DNA of 44,820 bases, from positions 1-44,820 of the forward strand of contig JARGSG010000151.1 of the NCBI GenBank assembly GCA_030374805.1, read 5' to 3'. Of the stretch, positions 40,824 to 44,820 are shown piece by piece. The DNA is from Gracilaria gracilis (lineage: Eukaryota > Rhodophyta > Florideophyceae > Gracilariales > Gracilariaceae). Both the position numbers and the translations under genes were made by a program. Under the pieces are notes generated by a model. That model searched no databases. It was given only the letters and a program-made list of their open reading frames with translations, and was not told the origin of the DNA. How positions within the stretch are numbered: the first letter of the stretch is position 1; the number at the start of each line of letters is the position of its first letter.

Positions 40824-42978
40824 ATGTCTAGGAAGCCATCCGGGGCGGAGCCGGCGGTTACTCGCAGCCACTCCCGTGATGATGAGGATGTTCCCAATGA
40901 TCGGTTGGTTTCTAAAATCCCGATTTGGGCTGGTTCTACCCTCGCCGCGAAGGTTTTCTCTCGGAATTCGAGCCAACACCGGGAATCCCGGAACCATCCT
41001 TTGCCCTCGTTGGCCAGCTCTCGGCCTGTTGTCGGGCCTGCCCCAGTGCTACTGGTCCGCCTTTGGCGTCCCAGCCAGCACGCTGCTGCGGGATCCTTAC
41101 CTCGCCGTGAGGCTGCTAACACCCCCCAGGGGAATTCCCTGGAGGAACAGGTACGCACTCTGCGTGCCGCCCACAATGCCCTTGCGGGGGAATTTCGAGC
41201 CCTCCGTGAGGTGGTCGAGAGTGCCCCCGCGAGGGATGTTGCTGAAGATCTCCGCGTATTGCGGTATGATGTCGACAAGGGTTGGAGTGTTTGGGTTCGC
41301 CCGCCGCCTTCGTTGAAGGGATCGAGGAGCGCTTCAATCGCGTCCGAGCCCGTCTGCAGACGCTGGAGCAAACCATGACAATGGACAATAACTCTCCGGA
41401 TGATCCGGTTGCTGCCGTGTCCCAACGCGACCAGCGCGCTGGAACAGGCAAAGGCCGCCAGAGGCGGAAATCCAAACGCTACAATGATCATTCGGATACA
41501 CCGACCTCGTCGGATTCTAACCCGAGGCACTCAGATGGGTCTACTTCTTCTGACTCTGAGTCGGAGGATGGTCGCCGTGACCGCTCCTCCCGCTCTAAGC
41601 GGTCGTCTGCCACTCAGGGGGTGATTCGCTCCCGCACCAAGGACAGGAGACACTCCGGACTCCGGGAATTGAAGCCTACGAATAGGATGTTCTGAAAGTT
41701 ACTTTCGTACCGATACTATCGGCTGGAGGATTTTTCGCTGGATCGCACATCCCGTGGAACGGGACGAGTGATTGCATCAAGTGGATGCAACTTTCACTGA
41801 GGAACCAGAGCTTTTCTGGAGAAGATCCAATTATGGTCTAGGATTTCCTCGCCCGCTTCGTGGCGGAGGCCGATACACTTGGTATGAACGAAGGATGGGC
41901 CTACGTGGCGCTACCGTACTTTTTACGGGAAGTGGCCGAAGACCAATTTCACTCTGTAAGAGGTTCGTCGAGATCCTCCGAATGAGGGGTGCCGGAGGCC
42001 GTGCAGTACCTCTTGAGGTTATAGGCGACGAATGATGCCATTCCGTCAGCGATTCTCGCTTTGAGGGATACCAGACAGCTCCCCGGAGAGGTCGAAACCG
42101 ATTATTCTGTGCGCCTTAACAAGGCTTTCCACCGCTGTGGCAATGTCTACACCGCTGGAGAACGTTCAACGATGTTCATTGATGGTCTGAGCCCAGCCAC
42201 CAAGTCACTCGTCGCCCGGTGTCGGGAGGACAAACCAAGGATTACTTACCTCGAGTTGGTCCAAGCCGCTCGCGCGGAGGGTGATGCACTACGTGCCCGT
42301 GGTCCTCAGTGGAGGTCGAGGCCAACTAAAGCGTTGGTAATAGAGGACTGCCCCCCATCGCTCTCGTTAATCGCGGACGAACACCCTCAACAGGGATATG
42401 ATAACGTCCAGCTTGAGCATGGCGAAGTCGCTTCCGTGCCGACCACGGAACTCCTGTTCACGACGGATGCATCGTACGATACGGCGCTGGCCGACCCAGC
42501 GCTGTACGCCGACAACCGTCGTGTGATGGCACCTGCTATTGCCTATTCGAATGGAGGTACCCGTTTTCAACGGCCTAGATGGAGAGACACCCGCCCTGCG
42601 GTTCGATTCGCCGATGCTCGGAATGGTATTCCGCAAGCGGGGGCGTCGAGGCTAATTTGTCACTTGTGTTATACACATGGGCACACTTCGCCTCAGTGTC
42701 TCCTCTCGATGAGGGAGTTGCCAAAAGTAGTGGTCAACCACGAGGCACTCACTACCGAGGAGAAGCGAGTCGTCCTGGTCGCATTTTATCTGCGCGCCAA
42801 GACGGACTTCCCGCACGTCATCCCACAATCGCGGCCATTCCCGGCAAGACCGGTTGTCCCTGCTCCGCAGGTCGCTGAGGCAAATGCCACTCGCGTGGTG
42901 AACTTTCGTCGAGGTGCCCAAGCCTTCTTGGTCGAGGATCCTGAGACGGCGCCGCAGGCGGGAGACCAGGGAAACTAA
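40824..42978 (+). pseudogene. gag: Ty3/gypsy gag with relic frames, element B
   Basis: ATG 40824 (MSRKPSGAEP). The first frame carries LEEQVRTLRAAHNALAGEFRALR, a coiled coil like that in element A. It shifts near 41280 to a frame with acidic-Ser and basic stretches (SSDSNPRHSDGSTSSDSES) ending GLRELKPTNRMF-stop at 41695. Between 41696 and 42060 frames and stops alternate (LLSYRYYRLEDFS, then AYVALPYFL). The last frame, to TAA 42978, holds LNKAFHRCGNVYTAGERSTMF and a knuckle CHLCYTHGHTSPQC, with Gln where the element A protein has Asn. Not functional. Confidence 0.85.
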
Positions 42979-44820
42979 TGAAAGGAGCCTCCTCTCCGGG
43001 AGAGGCGTCCTCAGAGTCGAGGTTGAGGGCGCCCGAGGCGTAGTTGCCTCGCTCCCCGGTGAAGATCCTGTCAAGTAGTGACACCGCTGACGCGGATTCA
43101 TAACACTTGGGTGTTCTGCGTCCACCATGGATACGGGTAAAGAATAACCGGATCTCGGATAGAATCATGGTCATGGCCAAGCGAAACTATAAAGTTTACG
43201 CTGATCTTGGCCTCAACCCCCAGTTTTTGGTAAGATTTCTGACTGTCCTGGACACAGGTGCTGGCTCGAACTTCGTCGTAGAGTCCATATTGCCCCCGCT
43301 GATGCGGTCTCGTATCCGCTCCGCAGCGGTACCGAACGTCGCTGATGCGAAGAACAACCCGTTATCAACGGTGGGAACCGTCGACTTGGTCGTCCGTTGG
43401 GGCACCTCTATGGTGAAGCTCGACTTTATCGTTTGCCATTCGTTGGCTGTGCCAGTTAAACTGGGATGCGATTACTGCGACAGGTTTGTTGAAGCAATTC
43501 GGCCCCGCCTCAGGCGTGTGGAACTCGACGACGGATCATCAATACCGATTGTCCGTCGCCCACTTAAGCGCGCTTCACAGAAGCAAGTTCCGCTGCCTTT
43601 TGCGCAGGAACCATCGCCTGCAACGTAGGAGTCCACGAAGCTCCGCGTTGCCGCGTCGGTTTCTATACCGCCGGAGTCCCAGGTTATGGTGAAGGTCAAC
43701 TCCCGTCAACACGGCATTCGGCCCATTCAGTCCCTTTCCTCGTTGCACGAGAAGTATCAACTCGCCGTTGCGAACGGAATTGTGCAGGTGCACCCGGATA
43801 CTCCGTTTTGAATCTTGGTTGCCAACCTTGGCACCAAACCCCAGTATCTGGTAAAGAACCAAGAGATTGGATCAGTCACCCCGCACCCGCTCGCGATGCT
43901 CGCGACGCGGATGACTGCTGCCAATGTTCTCGGATTGGTTACCTCCAAGGAAGGAGAGAGTTCAGAGAACCCCGACGCTTCGTCAAAGGAAAGGGAGGAC
44001 GGGGCCGTTTCAACGGAGAAGTCACCGGATGATTCGGATTTGCAACCTGTTTTCGACATTGGACAGGTGGCCTACAAGCTACGCCCGGCCTCACCTGTTG
44101 AAGGCTCTGAAAGAGCTGAAACTCGGTCACGTACCGGTATCGCACAGCGAACAACTCCGTAATATGATACGGGAATTCACCACGATGTGGGATGGCTCTC
44201 TTGGAGAGATTTCTGCAACGGAACACCGTATCGACTTGTTGCTGAACGCGCGTCCGGTGGCGCAACCCCCGTACAGGGCATGACCGAAAGCTCGGGAAGA
44301 GGAGCAGTTCCAACTGAACAAGATGCTCCACGCCGGGGTGATTGAACCCGTTCAGTCACCCTGGACTTCTCCAGTTGTACTGGCATTGAAGGCCGACGGC
44401 ACGTGGCAATTTTGAATCGAGTACCGCCGGCTCAACGCCGTAACTGTACGGGACAGCTATCCCATACCGCGTATGGACGAGTGCATTGACTCGCTTGGCA
44501 ATGCTACCGTGTTCACGGCGTTGGATGCCAATTGGGGATATTGGCAGGTCCCTGTAAGAAAAGAGGACCGCAACAAGACTGCGTTCGTCTGCCATTCTGG
44601 GTCCTGCCGCTTCAAGCGGATGCCGTTTGGTTTAACCAACGCCCCTGCTACTTTCCAGCGAGCGGTCGATATCCTGCTCAACAGGTTCAAGTGGCGGTCG
44701 TGCTTGGTATATCTGGATGACATCATTGTCTTCTCAGATAACCTTGACTACCACCTCACCCATGTCAGGGACGTTCTAACCGTTTACGGGACGCTGGTAT
44801 TGCCCTCAAGCTGAGGAAGT
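42978..44820 (+). pseudogene. pol: Ty3/gypsy pol, element B: protease and RT, interrupted
   Basis: ATG 42978-42980 overlaps the gag stop (TAATG). Early stops follow, then an open frame 43107-43628 with the protease core LTVLDTGAGSNF. In the same frame come TAG (43626-43628) and TGA (43809-43811), with IPPESQVMVKV and VLGLVTSKEGE between and after them. A shift near 44060 leads to the RT frame: REFTTMWDGSLGEISATEHRIDL, TGA at 44281, GVIEPVQSPWTSPVV, TGA at 44413 where the family has Cys before the YRRLN block, then MPFGLTNAPATFQ and the YLDD active site in CLVYLDDIIVF (about 44700-44735). A last frame change occurs near 44780. RNase H and integrase lie beyond the window. Confidence 0.88.

Larger units (their letters stand above)
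39998..44820 (+). mobile_element. Ty3/gypsy LTR retrotransposon (element B), runs off window
   Basis: TGTTGG at 39998 matches the end motif of element A's LTR. A TATA-like CACTATATAGTG lies at about 40165-40176. Gag starts at 40824, and pol runs into the window edge within RT. The LTR 3' border and primer site could not be fixed. Homologous to element A but in the opposite orientation and more decayed in gag. Confidence 0.8.

Overview
The window looks like nuclear DNA of a multicellular red alga, probably a florideophyte such as Chondrus. This is inferred from long, nearly intron-free reading frames, dense transposons of several classes, an NB-ARC/WD40 protein, and a secreted protein with a C-terminal domain I associate with red algae. 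No ribosomal, organellar or housekeeping gene was seen to fix the species, so the organism call is moderate. About three quarters of the window is mobile DNA, mostly decayed.

Layout. 1-2364: relic of a beta-class amino-methyltransferase (motif IV DPPYN before the AdoMet motif) fused to a SET domain. 2855-5566: an intact 903-residue orphan ORF, convergent with 5695-8919, a broken Plavaka/CACTA-like transposase with an N-terminal zinc finger. 9465-14185 (minus): 5' part of a Ty3/gypsy element (LTR, leader with an 11-bp phased inverted array, gag, protease, partial RT). 15220-21569: a PIF/Harbinger element with 16-bp inverted ends, carrying a transposase with one stop and a convergent coiled-coil ORF. 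It is split by a complete piggyBac element (17891-21259) with TTAA target duplications, 12-bp inverted ends, palindromic subterminal repeats, a transposase that becomes one frame if a 38-nt intron is removed, and a convergent second ORF.

21967-32165 is the cellular core: an NLR-like receptor (N-terminal helical bundle, NB-ARC, about 12 WD40 blades), a small secreted protein with 12 cysteines in two identically spaced repeats, MYND-like zinc-finger relics, a 490-bp purine tract, and a secreted modular protein. 33060-38420 is a giant palindrome of two 2638-bp hAT elements tail to tail around an 85-bp spacer; the target duplications show that the spacer has been inverted. 39268-39690 is an unrecognised relic. 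About 39998-44820 is a second, plus-strand Ty3/gypsy element running off the window.

How it works together. Three DNA transposons (Plavaka-like, PIF/Harbinger, piggyBac) each pair a transposase with a convergent accessory ORF. The NLR-like gene and the cysteine-rich secretory gene beside it make a plausible recognition/response neighbourhood, but joint function is inference. The best candidates for undescribed biology are the methyltransferase-SET fusion, the second piggyBac gene, the NLR with its cysteine-rich neighbour, and the hAT palindrome with its flipped spacer.
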